A DNA stretch of 64,000 nt from Salipiger pentaromativorans (GCF_024721115.1 NZ_JAMDHK010000012.1:95566-159565), one strand, 5' to 3'; shown: positions 42,656 to 52,580, numbered from the stretch's first letter. Made by a program: numbers and translations. The notes: generated from the sequence alone by a model not told the origin.

Positions 42656-42681
42656 GTAGGGTGGGCAATCTGCCCACCCCT
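42656..42681. repeat. Dispersed palindromic repeat, copy 4
   Basis: GTAGGGTGGGCAATCTGCCCACC lies 36 bases from copy 3 and 15 bases before the end of the convergent symporter gene. The GGGTGGGCA / TGCCCACCC arms pair over 9 bases. Paired copies between convergent genes are typical for REP-like elements. Confidence 0.85.
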
Positions 42682-42695
42682 CACCTATCGAGCGC

Positions 42696-44237
42696 TCAGG
42701 CGAAGCGCTTGATCTCGCCGGACTTGAGCCGCGCGCTGTAGCTCGTCAACTCGGCCTTCACGATGGGCATCAGGAAATAGAGCCCGATGATATTGATCAG
42801 CGCCATGGCGAAGATCGAGGCGTCCGAGAAGTCGATGACCGGCCCGAGATTCATCGCCGCGCCGATGACCACGAAGACGCAGAACAGCACCTTGAAGCTC
42901 AGCTCCTGCGCCTTGCCCTCGCCGAACATGTAGGTCCAGGCCTTGAGCCCGTAATAGCTCCACGAGATCATCGTCGAGAAGGCGAAGAGGATGACCGCGA
43001 TGGCCAGCACATAGGGAAACCACGAGATCGCCGAGCCAAAGGCCGCCGAGGTCAGCGCCACGCCGGACACATCGCCCACCGTTTCCACCCGGCCCAGATC
43101 GGCGTTCCAGATGTAATTGCCGGTCTCCGGGTCGATCTGCATCACCCCGGTGATGATGATCACCAGCGCGGTCATGGTGCAGATCACCACCGTGTCGATG
43201 AAGGGTTCCAGCAGCGACACAAAGCCCTCGGTGATCGGCTCCTTGGTTTTCACCGCCGAGTGCGCGATGGCCGCCGAGCCGACACCCGCCTCGTTCGAGA
43301 AGGCCGCGCGCTTGAACCCCTGGATCAGCGCGCCGACCAGACCGCCCGCGACACCGGCGCCGGTGAAGGCGCCGTCGAAGACCTGTCCGAAGGCCCAGCC
43401 GATCTTGTCGAAGTTCATCAGGATCACGATCAGCGCCGTGCCGACATAGAGCACACCCATGAAGGGCACGACCTTTTCGGTCACCTGAGCGATGGATTTC
43501 AGACCCCCGACGATCACCGCAAAGACGATTCCCGCAAAGATCACGCCGGTGATCCAGCCGGGGTAATCGCCGACGATATTGGTGATCTGCGCATGCGCCT
43601 GATTGGCCTGGAACATATTGCCGCCGCCCAGCGCGCCGAAGACGCAGAAGATCGAGAAGACGATGGCCAGCCCCTTGCCCAGCCCGGCGAAACCGCGCTC
43701 GGCCATGCCTTTCGACAGGTAATACATCGGGCCGCCCGAGACCGAGCCGTCTTCGTATTCGTTGCGGAATTTCACGCCCAATGTGCATTCGGTGAATTTC
43801 GACGCCATCCCCATGAGCCCCGCGAGGATCATCCAGAACGTGGCGCCGGGCCCGCCGATGGAGACGGCGACCGCGACGCCCGCGATATTGCCGAGCCCCA
43901 CCGTGCCCGAAAGCGCCGTGGCCAGCGCCTGGAAGTGGCTGACCTCGCCGGCATCGTCCGGGTCCGAATATTTGCCCGAGACCAGCGCGATGGAATGCGG
44001 GAAGGCGCGGAACTGCACGAAGGCGAAATAGAGGGTGAAGATCGTCGCCGCGATCACCAGCCAGAGCACGATCCAGGGGAACGAGGTGCCGGGGAAGGGC
44101 GAGAAGATAAAGCTCACGAAGGGGCCGGTGGCGGCGCCGATCACGCTGTTGATGGTTTCGTCGATGGAGGCCTGGGCCTGCGCGGCGCCCGAAAGCGCAA
44201 AGGCGGTGGCCAGGGATACGGTTTTTCTGTCAAACAT
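42696..44237 (-). CDS. Alanine/glycine:cation symporter (AGCS family)
   Basis: Sodium-coupled amino-acid importer of 513 aa with about 10-11 membrane helices. The AGCS signature region is [20 protein letters not shown] followed by [36 protein letters not shown] is the second family hallmark. The N-terminus looks like a signal peptide ([15 protein letters not shown]), a feature of a subgroup of these transporters. It lies 18 bases after a UspA gene in the same operon. Confidence 0.94.
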   Translation of the reverse strand: MFDRKTVSLATAFALSGAAQAQASIDETINSVIGAATGPFVSFIFSPFPGTSFPWIVLWLVIAATIFTLYFAFVQFRAFPHSIALVSGKYSDPDDAGEVSHFQALATALSGTVGLGNIAGVAVAVSIGGPGATFWMILAGLMGMASKFTECTLGVKFRNEYEDGSVSGGPMYYLSKGMAERGFAGLGKGLAIVFSIFCVFGALGGGNMFQANQAHAQITNIVGDYPGWITGVIFAGIVFAVIVGGLKSIAQVTEKVVPFMGVLYVGTALIVILMNFDKIGWAFGQVFDGAFTGAGVAGGLVGALIQGFKRAAFSNEAGVGSAAIAHSAVKTKEPITEGFVSLLEPFIDTVVICTMTALVIIITGVMQIDPETGNYIWNADLGRVETVGDVSGVALTSAAFGSAISWFPYVLAIAVILFAFSTMISWSYYGLKAWTYMFGEGKAQELSFKVLFCVFVVIGAAMNLGPVIDFSDASIFAMALINIIGLYFLMPIVKAELTSYSARLKSGEIKRFA

Positions 44238-44255
44238 TCCGGTACTCTCCTTGGC

Positions 44256-44693
44256 TCAGGGCACAATAACGGTGGGAACGGGGGCAATCTGGGCCAGACC
44301 GAGGGGCACCGAGCCAAAGACCCGTGCCGCCATGGAGTTGGATCCCGACCGACCCACGAAGATGACCGAGGCCTCGGCCTTTTTCGCCTCTTCCACGATC
44401 AGCTCGACGACCTGGCCGTAGCGGATCACGCCGTCGGCGGTCACGCCTGCGGCCTCGGCCTTTTGCAGCGCCGGGGCCATGACCACCTCGCGCGCGCGGG
44501 CGAGCTCCTGCTTTCGGCGCCCGTGGCGCTCTTCCAGCTCCTGGGGGGTAAGAAAGGAATAAGGCGACCATTCGAGGATATGAACCAGCAGCAGCCGGGC
44601 GTCTTCGGCCTTGGCGCGGGTGATGGCGTAATCGAGAACCCCCGGGTCGTCCGGTGCGCCTTCATAGGCCACGACGAATATCTCTGAACTCAT
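44256..44693 (-). CDS. Universal stress protein (UspA domain)
   Basis: A 145-aa UspA-fold protein. The C-terminal ATP-binding motif appears as FVGRSGSNSMAARVFGSVPL (G-2x-G-9x-G type), and IFVVAYEGAPDDPGVLDYAI is the first strand and helix. It is transcribed with and just before the AGCS symporter, suggesting it modulates that transporter or responds to the same stress. Such Usp-transporter pairs occur in other halotolerant Proteobacteria. Confidence 0.9.
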   Translation of the reverse strand: MSSEIFVVAYEGAPDDPGVLDYAITRAKAEDARLLLVHILEWSPYSFLTPQELEERHGRRKQELARAREVVMAPALQKAEAAGVTADGVIRYGQVVELIVEEAKKAEASVIFVGRSGSNSMAARVFGSVPLGLAQIAPVPTVIVP

Positions 44694-44972
44694 TCGGACT
44701 GTCCCTTTTTGTCTTTATGTTCGGGTCTATTGGGCGAAATTGTTGCCCTGCGAATGACTCAATGCTCGGCGACAGTCGGCGAGTCTGTCACGAAAATTTT
44801 GCAGATCAGCACGAAATTGCCGGTTTCAGGCCCGGTTTTGCCTCTGCTGGGGAAAATGCGGCGATATTTATCTCTTTTTATCCCCAGCGGCGGCGGTAAA
44901 GTGCCTGTGATCGCGAGGCGCTCTCGCGAAACGAGCATGCGGGCGACACCCGCCAGATTGGGAGAACGGAAC

Positions 44973-45314
44973 ATGGGCAAGAGAGACGAACTGATCGCGA
45001 AATACGCTGCGGATCTGAGCGAAAAATGCGGCATGGAGCCGGATATGGGCCTGCTGACCAAGGTCACCATCGGCTGCGGCCCGGCGATCTACAACGACGA
45101 TGCCTCGACCGTTGCCGCCACGCAGGAGAGCGAGCTGGAGACCGTCAAGACCAACTTCCTCATCAAGAAGCTGGGCCTCGCCGACGGTCCCGAGCTGATG
45201 GATGCGATCAATGCGGTGATCGAGACCTATGGCCGGTCCGAGCGCAACAAATATCGTGCGGTCGTCTATTACATGCTGGTCAAGCATTTCGGAAAAGAAG
45301 CGGTTTACGGCTGA
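44973..45314 (+). CDS. DUF2853 family protein
   Basis: A 113-aa soluble protein with mostly helical character, beginning KRDELIAKYAADLSEKCG and ending LVKHFGKEAVYG; this fits the DUF2853 family, whose function is unknown. The ATG at 44973 has GGAGAA about 10 bases upstream. A 280-bp divergent promoter region precedes it, with a perfect CGCGAG/CTCGCG inverted repeat near 44911. A strong terminator follows, so it is monocistronic. Confidence 0.85.
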   Translation: MGKRDELIAKYAADLSEKCGMEPDMGLLTKVTIGCGPAIYNDDASTVAATQESELETVKTNFLIKKLGLADGPELMDAINAVIETYGRSERNKYRAVVYYMLVKHFGKEAVYG

Positions 45315-45334
45315 ACCGCGCTTCGGAGCCAAGA

Positions 45335-45364
45335 AGAAACGCCCGGTCTTAACCGGGCGTTTCT
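45335..45364 (+). terminator. Rho-independent terminator
   Basis: A 13-bp perfect stem (AGAAACGCCCGGT / ACCGGGCGTTTCT) with a CTTA loop, followed by TTATT, 20 bases after the DUF2853 gene. Confidence 0.93.
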
Positions 45365-45547
45365 TTATTGGCACGGGGTTTTAGCTATTTGTGTTTTGCC
45401 AAAACCGGGGCGGGGGTTTATAACGGATGGGTGGCCAGAATGGCCGGAACCGGGTCGAACCGTGCGCAATGTGGGAGTTGCCGTGGGGTGAGAACGGGGT
45501 CCGGCAGCGGCCGGGCCCCGTCCATGCCCGTGCTCCTCAGTCGCCGC

Positions 45548-45940
45548 TCAGATCAGCGTCAGCACCAGCCCGATCACGCCACAGCCGAATGTCGCATAGC
45601 CACCGTCGATCAGTGTCAGCTTGAACGGGCGCATGCCGTAGGCGTTGTTGATCATGATCCAGGGTGCGATGAAGAACAGCCCGACCCCCAGTCCCGACAC
45701 CAACCCGGCGCCCGCCGTGGCGATGCCTGCCATGCCGAAGATATGCCGCATCATGCCCGCCACCAGCAGCATCGCGAAAGCCGACAGCACGAAGGGCAGG
45801 GGGCTGCCGCCTTTCGGTTTGCCGGTCTCGTCGCAGTCGATGCCCGAGGCCTCGAGCCAAGGTTTCGACAGCGCCATATACCAGACGGCCCCGAACACCC
45901 AGCCAGCCGCCGCCGCGGCGAGTACGGACATTATGCCCAT
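45548..45940 (-). CDS. DUF1761 family membrane protein
   Basis: A 130-aa integral membrane protein with four hydrophobic segments. The family-typical start is AAAAAGWVFGAVWYMALSKPW, and WIMINNAYGMRPFKLTLIDG is the conserved C-terminal part of DUF1761. Function unknown. A second Met (residue 4) could be the start. It has no close operon partner; 125 bp separate it from the EVE-domain gene. Confidence 0.85.
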   Translation of the reverse strand: MGIMSVLAAAAAGWVFGAVWYMALSKPWLEASGIDCDETGKPKGGSPLPFVLSAFAMLLVAGMMRHIFGMAGIATAGAGLVSGLGVGLFFIAPWIMINNAYGMRPFKLTLIDGGYATFGCGVIGLVLTLI

Positions 45941-46065
45941 TCCGGTTCCTCCCTGTTCACGCGCAAGAACTCTTCCCGAGACAGAGGCGTTTGCCTACAG
46001 CGTTTCAAGGCCGCTCAGGCATTGGCCATGCGATGCGGAGAATAGAGAGGCCAGTTCCGATGGCC

Positions 46066-46485
46066 TCAGGGGTCGAGCCCCGCCAGATCGCAGATGATCT
46101 GCCACTCGTCCTCGCTCACCGGCTGCACGGACAGGCGCGAGTTTTTCACCAGAACCATCTCGGACAGGCGCGGATCGGTCTTGATCTCGTCCAGCGAGAC
46201 AGGTCGCTTCGCCGCCTGCACGGCTTTGATGTCCACACATTCCCAGCGCGGATCATTGGCTTTGCTGTCGGGATGCGCCTCGGCGATCACCTCGACGATG
46301 CCGACCACGGATTTCTCCTTGAGCGAGTGGTAAAAGAACCCCCGGTCGCCCACCGCCATCTGGCGCATGAAGTTCCGCGCCTGATAATTGCGGACGCCGT
46401 CCCATTCCTCGCCCGCGTCGCCCTTGGCCACCTGATCCTCCCAGGACCAGGTTGAAGGCTCGGACTTGAACAGCCAGCGGGCCAT
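46066..46485 (-). CDS. EVE domain protein
   Basis: A 139-aa PUA-like EVE-domain protein. The start MARWLFKSEPSTWSWEDQ, the EEWDGVRNYQARNFMRQM block, GDRGFFYHS and the final LSVQPVSEDEWQIIC are all classic for this family, proposed to bind modified bases in DNA or RNA. It overlaps the YciI gene stop by 1 bp and is the last gene of the tsaD-gpsA-yciI-EVE operon, an order seen widely in alphaproteobacteria. Confidence 0.93.
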   Translation of the reverse strand: MARWLFKSEPSTWSWEDQVAKGDAGEEWDGVRNYQARNFMRQMAVGDRGFFYHSLKEKSVVGIVEVIAEAHPDSKANDPRWECVDIKAVQAAKRPVSLDEIKTDPRLSEMVLVKNSRLSVQPVSEDEWQIICDLAGLDP

Positions 46486-46754
46486 CAGATGACCTTTTTC
46501 CAGGCCACCAGCTCGACGCTGTCGAAAAGCCCGGCCTTGGCATAGGGGTCGTTGTCGGCCCAGTCCTGCGCGGCCGCCATGTCGGCCACGTCGAGGATGA
46601 CGAGGCTGCCGCACATCTCTCCGGCGTCGTCCAGCAGCGGTCCCGCCTGCGACACGACCCCGGTGGCCTTGAGATAGGCGAGGTGCTCCTCGCGGGTGTC
46701 CTTGCGGATCTGAAGGGCGCCGGGTTTGTCCTTGGCGATGAGAGCGACGAGCAT
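46485..46754 (-). CDS. YciI family protein
   Basis: An 89-aa YciI-type protein: TREEHLAYLKATG holds the conserved His, and LVILDVADMAAAQDWADNDP with YAKAGLFDSVELVAWKKV completes the fold. It differs from the other YciI copy (19487). It starts 2 bases after gpsA and overlaps the EVE gene start, so the operon is translationally coupled. Confidence 0.92.
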   Translation of the reverse strand: MLVALIAKDKPGALQIRKDTREEHLAYLKATGVVSQAGPLLDDAGEMCGSLVILDVADMAAAQDWADNDPYAKAGLFDSVELVAWKKVI

Positions 46755-46756
46755 GG

Positions 46757-47719
46757 TTATTCCTCCTTGAGCGGTCGTGAAAGCAGGTCCTGCAACACCT
46801 CGCCGACCGTAGCACGCTGTTCGACCAGCGCGGCAACAGCGGTGGAAATGGGCAGGGACAGAGACTGTTGTTGCGCAATCGCGGTGACGGCGCGGGCGGT
46901 GGCGGCGCCTTCGACGGTGACGCTTGCGTCGAAATTTTCGCCGCGCCCCAGTGCCTGGCCGAAGCGGTAGTTGCGCGACAGCTCCGACGTGCAGGTCAGT
47001 GCCAGATCGCCAAGCCCCGAAAGCCCGGCGAGCGTTTCCGGTTGGGCGCCGTAGAACACGGCAAAGCGGGTCATCTCGGCAAAGCCGCGCGTCATCAGCG
47101 CGGCCCGCGCGCTGTCGCCCAGGCCCGCGCCGATACAGGCGCCGCAGGCAATGGCCATGACGTTCTTGAGCGCCCCGCCCAGCTCGGCCCCGGCCACATC
47201 GGTGCTGCGGTAGAGCCGCAGCGTGGGGGTGGAGAGCGCATGCTGGAGCGTGTGGCCGATTTCGGGATCGGCGCAGGCCAGCGTCAGTGCGGTCGGCAGG
47301 CCGCGCGCGATGTCGGCGGCAAAGCTGGGGCCGGTGAGCACAGCGGGCACCGCCTGCGGTTTCGCCTGGGCGATCACATGCGAGGGGCCGGTGCCGGTGG
47401 CAAGGTCGATGCCCTTGCAGCAGGCCACGAGATGCTGGCCGTTCAGCGGGGCGGCGATGTCGTGCAGCAGCGCGGAGAGCGTCTGCATGGGCACGGCGAG
47501 CAGCAGGGTTTCCGCCTGCGCAACCGCCTCCAATTCAGCGGAGATCGTGATTTCGGGCGGCAATGCGATGCCGGGCAGGCGCGGTGCCTCGCGGGTCTTT
47601 TGCATCTCCGCCATGGTCTCGGCATTGCGGCCCCAGAGCGTGACGGGCTGTCCGGCCGAGGCCAGCGCAACGGCCAGCGCGGTGCCGAAGGCGCCAGCGC
47701 CAAGGATAGCGACGCTCAT
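46757..47719 (-). CDS. gpsA: Glycerol-3-phosphate dehydrogenase [NAD(P)+]
   Basis: Reduces dihydroxyacetone phosphate to sn-glycerol 3-phosphate for phospholipid synthesis. It has 320 aa from ATG 47719. Rossmann loop [43 protein letters not shown] and the catalytic-Lys region [20 protein letters not shown] are typical. The start overlaps the tsaD stop by 4 bp. Confidence 0.96.
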   Translation of the reverse strand: MSVAILGAGAFGTALAVALASAGQPVTLWGRNAETMAEMQKTREAPRLPGIALPPEITISAELEAVAQAETLLLAVPMQTLSALLHDIAAPLNGQHLVACCKGIDLATGTGPSHVIAQAKPQAVPAVLTGPSFAADIARGLPTALTLACADPEIGHTLQHALSTPTLRLYRSTDVAGAELGGALKNVMAIACGACIGAGLGDSARAALMTRGFAEMTRFAVFYGAQPETLAGLSGLGDLALTCTSELSRNYRFGQALGRGENFDASVTVEGAATARAVTAIAQQQSLSLPISTAVAALVEQRATVGEVLQDLLSRPLKEE

Positions 47720-48795
47720 GCCTTGGCCCCTTTTTTCCCCGAGCCCAGCAAGGGGGCTGCGGCGCGGTCGAGCGGCCAGCGCGGGCGGGCGGCGAGCGTC
47801 ATGTCGGCGGTCTCGCCCGCCGCCAGAAGCTCGGACCCGGCATAGGCGATCATCGCCGCGTTGTCGGTGCAAAGCGGCAGTGGCGGGGCGGTGAAACGCA
47901 CCTCCTGCTCGGCGCAAAGCGTCTCTAACGCCGCCCGGATCGCCTTGTTCGCCGCGACACCGCCCGCGATGGCGAATGCGGGTTCGGCGGGGGTCTCGGC
48001 GAGATAAACTGCCAGCGCGCGGCGGGTCTTCTCGCGCAGCACGTCGCGCACGGCGGCCTGGAACCCGGCGCAAAGATCGGCGCGGTCGCTTTCGTGCAGC
48101 CCGCCCTGTCCGGCCACCAGCTTGTCGCGGGTGCGCAGCAGAGCGGTTTTCAGCCCCGAAAAGCTCAGGTCGCAGCCCTCGCGGTCGAGCAGCGGGCGGG
48201 GGAAGGCAAAGCGCCTCTCGTCGGCCCCTTGCGCGGCCTTCTCGACCGAGGGGCCGCCCGGCTGCGGCAGGCCCAGCAGGCGCGCGGTCTTGTCGAAGGC
48301 CTCGCCTGGGGCGTCGTCGATGGTGCCGCCGAGCCGGGTGAACTCCTGCGGGCCGCGCACGATCAGGAACTGGCAATGGCCGCCGGAGACCAGCAGCATC
48401 AGGTAAGGATAGGCCAGCCCGTCGGTCAGGCGCGGCGTCAGCGCGTGGCCCGCGAGGTGGTTCACCCCGACCAGCGGCTTGCCCAGCCCCGTCGCCAGCC
48501 CCTTGGCCAGCATCACCCCCGACAGCACCCCGCCGATCAGCCCCGGCCCGGCGGTGACCGCGATCGCATCGACCTCTGCCAGCGTCACACCGGCACGCGC
48601 GACGGCCTCTTCCACCGCAAGATCCAGCTTTTCCGCATGGGCGCGGGCGGCGATCTCGGGCACCACGCCGCCGAAGGCCGCGTGCAGCTCGGTCTGGCCC
48701 ATGACCACCGAGGACAGGATCTCGTGCCCGCGCAGCACCGCGGCGGCGGTGTCGTCGCAGCTACTTTCCAGCCCGAGGATGATGGGATCCGGCAT
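47716..48795 (-). CDS. tsaD: tRNA N6-threonylcarbamoyltransferase TsaD
   Basis: Transfers threonylcarbamoyl to A37 of tRNAs, with TsaB and TsaE (tsaE is at 30224). The protein has 359 aa from ATG 48795 (a GTG at 48801 is also possible). Motifs: [36 protein letters not shown] with the metal-binding His pair, [13 protein letters not shown] and a C-terminal [12 protein letters not shown] with the last metal ligand Asp. It is the first gene of the gpsA operon and is divergent from hemD. Confidence 0.96.
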   Translation of the reverse strand: MPDPIILGLESSCDDTAAAVLRGHEILSSVVMGQTELHAAFGGVVPEIAARAHAEKLDLAVEEAVARAGVTLAEVDAIAVTAGPGLIGGVLSGVMLAKGLATGLGKPLVGVNHLAGHALTPRLTDGLAYPYLMLLVSGGHCQFLIVRGPQEFTRLGGTIDDAPGEAFDKTARLLGLPQPGGPSVEKAAQGADERRFAFPRPLLDREGCDLSFSGLKTALLRTRDKLVAGQGGLHESDRADLCAGFQAAVRDVLREKTRRALAVYLAETPAEPAFAIAGGVAANKAIRAALETLCAEQEVRFTAPPLPLCTDNAAMIAYAGSELLAAGETADMTLAARPRWPLDRAAAPLLGSGKKGAKA

Positions 48796-48867
48796 CGGCA
48801 CGTCCGTTGCAAAGCTCTCCCCATGCAGCTACCACCACGACAACCGCCCCACAATGCCAGAGCGCCC

Positions 48868-49614
48868 ATGGCCCCGACCCCGCCCATTCTGCTGCTGACC
48901 CGCCCGGAAGCGGCGTCGCGGCGGTTTCTGGCGGCGCTGTCGGAAGAGGGGGTCACCGGCTTCACGCCGGTGATCAGCCCGCTGATCGGGATCGAGATCA
49001 CCGGGCCTTTGCCCGATCTGGCGGGGGTGCGGGGCGCGATCTTTACTTCCGCCAATGGCGTGCGGGCCTATGCGCAGCTCGGCGGCGGCGTGCTGCCGCT
49101 CTGCTATACGGTGGGTGAGGCCACGGCGCTGGCGGCGCGCGACGCGGGATTCGCCCCCCAAAGCGCCGATGGCACTGCCGATGCGCTGGTGGAGATGATC
49201 GAGAAAGCGGCGCCTGAAGGCCCGCTGATGCATCTGCACGGCACCCATGCCCGTGGCGATGTGGCGGGGCGGCTGACGCGCGCGGGCATCGAAACGCGCG
49301 ATGCGGTGATCTATGACCAGCCTGCACAGGAATTGAGCGCCGGGGCCAAAGCGGCGCTGGATGGCGATGTGCCTGTGATTCTTCCCCTTTTCTCTCCGCG
49401 CAGTGCGGCGCAGTTTGCCCGCGCGCCGCAGGGACGCGCGCCGCTTTTCGTCGCAGCGATGAGCGGGGATGTGTCTGCGGCACTGGAGGCGCTATATGTG
49501 ACTCGATTGGAAATTCCGGCACGGCCTGACGCAGCGCAAATGCGGTCGGTTGTGATTGGTTTACTCAGGGACTGCGGTGCGCTTGTAGAAGGCCGCAGGT
49601 CTGTGGAAGGTTAG
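48868..49614 (+). CDS. hemD: Uroporphyrinogen-III synthase
   Basis: Cyclises hydroxymethylbilane in tetrapyrrole synthesis. The protein has 248 aa from ATG 48868: ILLLTRPEAASRRFLAAL at the N-terminus, AIFTSANGVRAYAQLG (family 'FTS.NGV'), VGEATALAARDAGF and HGTHARGDVAGRL. HemD sequences diverge strongly, but order and neighbours (divergent tsaD, downstream COG4223 and hemY) support it. hemC is not in the window; it may be elsewhere. Confidence 0.9.
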   Translation: MAPTPPILLLTRPEAASRRFLAALSEEGVTGFTPVISPLIGIEITGPLPDLAGVRGAIFTSANGVRAYAQLGGGVLPLCYTVGEATALAARDAGFAPQSADGTADALVEMIEKAAPEGPLMHLHGTHARGDVAGRLTRAGIETRDAVIYDQPAQELSAGAKAALDGDVPVILPLFSPRSAAQFARAPQGRAPLFVAAMSGDVSAALEALYVTRLEIPARPDAAQMRSVVIGLLRDCGALVEGRRSVEG

Positions 49615-49660
49615 ACAGGCACGGAAAACGTGCCGAGGCATGAATTTGAAAGGGTGGAGC

Positions 49661-51040
49661 GTGGCCGACGAGAAAAAGCCAGTGGACGGCACCGAGGAGA
49701 CCGCCGGGACGGATGAGGCGAAAACTCCCGACACCGAACTGACGCCGGAAACGGTCGCAGATGCGGTGGTGACCGAAGAGGACGACGCGGAAGCGCTCGG
49801 CCAGGACACCAGCGAAGACGATGTCGCGGCAGAGGGCCAGCCCGAGCCGGAGACGGATGAGGGCGAGGCTCCCGAAGAGGAGAGCACCGAACCTGTCGAG
49901 GATGAGCCCGCCGAGGAAGATGAGACAGCGTCTGACGAGGCGGTCGCCGCAGCCGAGGCAAAGCCCGAGGAAGAGACCCCGCCGCCTGCGCCCGAACCTG
50001 TCGAGCCCGCTGCGGCCCCGGTGGTTCAGGAGAAGATCGTCGAGCGCAAGGGCGGCTTTTTCCCGATGCTGCTGGGCGGCGTGGTCGCAGCGGCGCTGGG
50101 CTATGGCGCCTCGGCCTATCAGAGCGGCACGCTGCCGTTCCTGGGCGGCGGCGATGCGGATACGTTCGAGGCCGACACCACCGCCGCGCTGCAAAGCCAG
50201 GCGGGCGAGATCGAGACGCTGAAAGGTGCGGTTCAGGCGGCCAGCGACGCGGTCTCGGGCATCGACCTTTCCGGCCTGCAAAGCGCGGTGTCGGATCTGG
50301 GCGCGCGGCTCGACGCGGCTGGTGGCCAGATCGACGGGCTTTCCGCGCAGCTTGGCGATCTCGACACCCGGCTTGGCGCAATGGAGAAACGCCCCGTCGC
50401 CGAGGCGGTCTCGCCCGAGGCCATCGCCGCCTATGAGCGCGAGCTGGAAGATGTGCGCCAGGCCATCGCCACGCAGCGCCAGGAGGTCGAGCAGATGACC
50501 CGCCAGGCGCTGGAGGCCGAGGCGAATGCCCAGGATCAGGCGGCGCTGTCGAAGGCCCGCGCGGCGCTCTCCGAGGTGATGTCGGCGCTTACGAATGGCG
50601 CGCCTTATGCCGAGGCGCTGGGCGTGATCGCCGAAAACGGCACCGAGATTCCCGCCGCGCTCAGCGCCCCCGCCGCCGACGGCGTGCCGACGCTTGCGGC
50701 GCTGACCGAGGCCTTCCCGCCCGCCGCGCGCGAGGCGCTCTCGGCTGCCCGGCAAAGCGAGGCCGAGGCCGAGAGCGGCACGAACCGTCTGGCCACGTTC
50801 CTTGCCGATCAGCTTGGCGCCCGCTCGGTTACCGCGCGTGAGGGCGACAGCCCCGACGCGGTGCTCTCGCGTGCCGAGGCGGCGCTGCGAAGCGGCGATC
50901 TGGGGCAGACCCTGACCGAGCTCGAGGCGCTTCCGGAGGCGGCCGGGGGCCCGCTGTCGGCCTGGATTGCCGACGCGCAGGCCCGCGCCGGCGCAGTCGC
51001 GGCGGCCGAGGCCGTGGCGCAGGATTTGAACAAGGAATAA
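49661..51040 (+). CDS. Mitofilin-like COG4223 membrane protein
   Basis: A 459-aa protein with a long acidic, Pro/Glu-rich N-terminal region (first ~120 residues), one membrane helix (FFPMLLGGVVAAALGYGASA), then a long coiled-coil periplasmic part (DARLDAAGGQ-type heptads, YERELEDVRQAIATQRQEVE) and a C-terminal helical domain. This is the layout of the alphaproteobacterial homologue of mitochondrial Mic60/mitofilin, usually next to hemY. GTG 49661 has AAAGGGTGG upstream; ATG 49640 would add seven residues but lacks spacing from its GAGG. A role in shaping intracytoplasmic membranes is known for relatives. Confidence 0.85.
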   Translation: MADEKKPVDGTEETAGTDEAKTPDTELTPETVADAVVTEEDDAEALGQDTSEDDVAAEGQPEPETDEGEAPEEESTEPVEDEPAEEDETASDEAVAAAEAKPEEETPPPAPEPVEPAAAPVVQEKIVERKGGFFPMLLGGVVAAALGYGASAYQSGTLPFLGGGDADTFEADTTAALQSQAGEIETLKGAVQAASDAVSGIDLSGLQSAVSDLGARLDAAGGQIDGLSAQLGDLDTRLGAMEKRPVAEAVSPEAIAAYERELEDVRQAIATQRQEVEQMTRQALEAEANAQDQAALSKARAALSEVMSALTNGAPYAEALGVIAENGTEIPAALSAPAADGVPTLAALTEAFPPAAREALSAARQSEAEAESGTNRLATFLADQLGARSVTAREGDSPDAVLSRAEAALRSGDLGQTLTELEALPEAAGGPLSAWIADAQARAGAVAAAEAVAQDLNKE

Positions 51041-51050
51041 GGGTCGCAAC

Positions 51051-52580
51051 ATGCTTTGGTCACTTCTGAAGATCACTCTCTTCGTCGCCGCGGTGGCGGC
51101 TCTGACCCTTGGTGCCGGCTATATCATGGAGAGCCAGGGCGGCCTCCAGATCACCGCCGGCGGCTATGAGTTCAATCTCGGCCCGCTGCAATCGGTGATT
51201 GCCGCCGTCGTGCTGGTGATTGTGCTTTATGTGCTGTTCAAGCTGGTCTCGCTGCTGATCGCGGTGCTGAAATTCATCAATGGCGACGACACGGCGCTGT
51301 CGCGCTATTTCGACCGCAACCGCGAGCGCAAGGGCTATCAGGCGCTCTCCGAGGGGCTGCTGGCGCTGGCCTCGGGCGAGGGCAAGCTCGCCATGGCCAA
51401 GGCGCAGAAAGCCGACCGCTATCTGCACAAGCCGGGCCTCACCAACCTGCTGACCGCGCAGGCCGCCGAGATGACCGGCGACACGCGCAAGGCGGAAGAG
51501 GTCTATAAAAAGCTCATCACCGATGACGAGACGCGCTTTGTCGGCATTCGCGGCATGATGAAGCAGAAGCTCGCCAAGGGCGACACCGAGACGGCGCTGA
51601 AGCTCGCCGAGCGGGCCTTTGCGCTCAAGCCCAAGCATCCGGAGATCCAGGACACGCTGCTCCAGCTTCAGGCGCAGAAACACGATTGGCGCGGCGCGCG
51701 GCAAACGCTGTCGGCCAAGCTCAAGCACGGCGCCCTGCCGCGCGACGTGTTCAAGCGGCGCGACGCGGTGCTGGCGCTGTCGGAGGCAAAGGACATCTTC
51801 GCCGAGGACAAGCCCATCGAGGCCCGCGAGGCGGCCATCGCCTCGGCCAAGGGCTCGCCCGATCTCATTCCGGCGGCGGCCATGGCGGCTCGGTCCTATA
51901 TCGCGCAGCAGCGGCCCAAGCTGGCGGTGCGCCTGCTGAAAAAGGCGTGGAGCGTGCAGCCTCATCCCGATCTCGCCGCCGCCTTCGCCGAGATCGCGCC
52001 GGAAGAGACACCGGCGGAGCGGATGAAGCGCTTCCGCACGCTGACGGCGATCAAGCCCGAACATCGCGAGACGCGGCTGCTGCGCGCCGAACTGGCGCTG
52101 GCGGCCGAGGATTTCCCCGAGGCGCGCCGTGCCGTGGGCGATCTGGTCGAGAAGGAGCCCGATGCCCGGGTGCTGACGGTGATGGCGGCGATCGCGCGCG
52201 GCGAGGGTGCGGGCGAGGCCGAGGTGCGCGGCTGGCTGGCCAAGGCGCTGGTGGCGCCGCGCGGGCCGCAATGGGTTTGCGACAACTGCAACCACATCCA
52301 TGGCGAATGGGTGCCGGTCTGCGAGCATTGCGGCGGGTTCGACACGCTGAGCTGGACCGCGCCGCCGCAATCGGATGCGGTGCCGCCGGGGGCCGAAATG
52401 CTGCCGCTGATCGTCGGAGCCATCGAGGACAAGGCCGGCGAGGCCGAAATGCCCGAGCCCGAGGCGGAAATCGTCGAACCCGAGCCGCCCGCCGAAGAGA
52501 GCGCGGAGACGGCGCCCGAGCCGTCGGTGGAGGACGCCGAGGAGGTTTCGGAAGAGCCCGAGAAAGAACCGGCAAAGTAA
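51051..52580 (+). CDS. hemY: HemY-type TPR membrane protein with zinc ribbon
   Basis: A 509-aa protein with two N-terminal membrane helices (LFVAAVAALTLGAGYIME and VIAAVVLVIVLYVLFKLVSL), a TPR-like helical body (LTAQAAEMTGDTRKAEEVYK, ALKLAERAFALKPKHPEIQD), then a CxxC...CxxC zinc ribbon at about 408-428 (WVCDNCNHIH, VCEHCGG) and a very acidic tail. This is the HemY_N family, annotated as heme-associated but of uncertain function. It starts 10 bases after the mitofilin-like gene. Confidence 0.88.
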   Translation: MLWSLLKITLFVAAVAALTLGAGYIMESQGGLQITAGGYEFNLGPLQSVIAAVVLVIVLYVLFKLVSLLIAVLKFINGDDTALSRYFDRNRERKGYQALSEGLLALASGEGKLAMAKAQKADRYLHKPGLTNLLTAQAAEMTGDTRKAEEVYKKLITDDETRFVGIRGMMKQKLAKGDTETALKLAERAFALKPKHPEIQDTLLQLQAQKHDWRGARQTLSAKLKHGALPRDVFKRRDAVLALSEAKDIFAEDKPIEAREAAIASAKGSPDLIPAAAMAARSYIAQQRPKLAVRLLKKAWSVQPHPDLAAAFAEIAPEETPAERMKRFRTLTAIKPEHRETRLLRAELALAAEDFPEARRAVGDLVEKEPDARVLTVMAAIARGEGAGEAEVRGWLAKALVAPRGPQWVCDNCNHIHGEWVPVCEHCGGFDTLSWTAPPQSDAVPPGAEMLPLIVGAIEDKAGEAEMPEPEAEIVEPEPPAEESAETAPEPSVEDAEEVSEEPEKEPAK

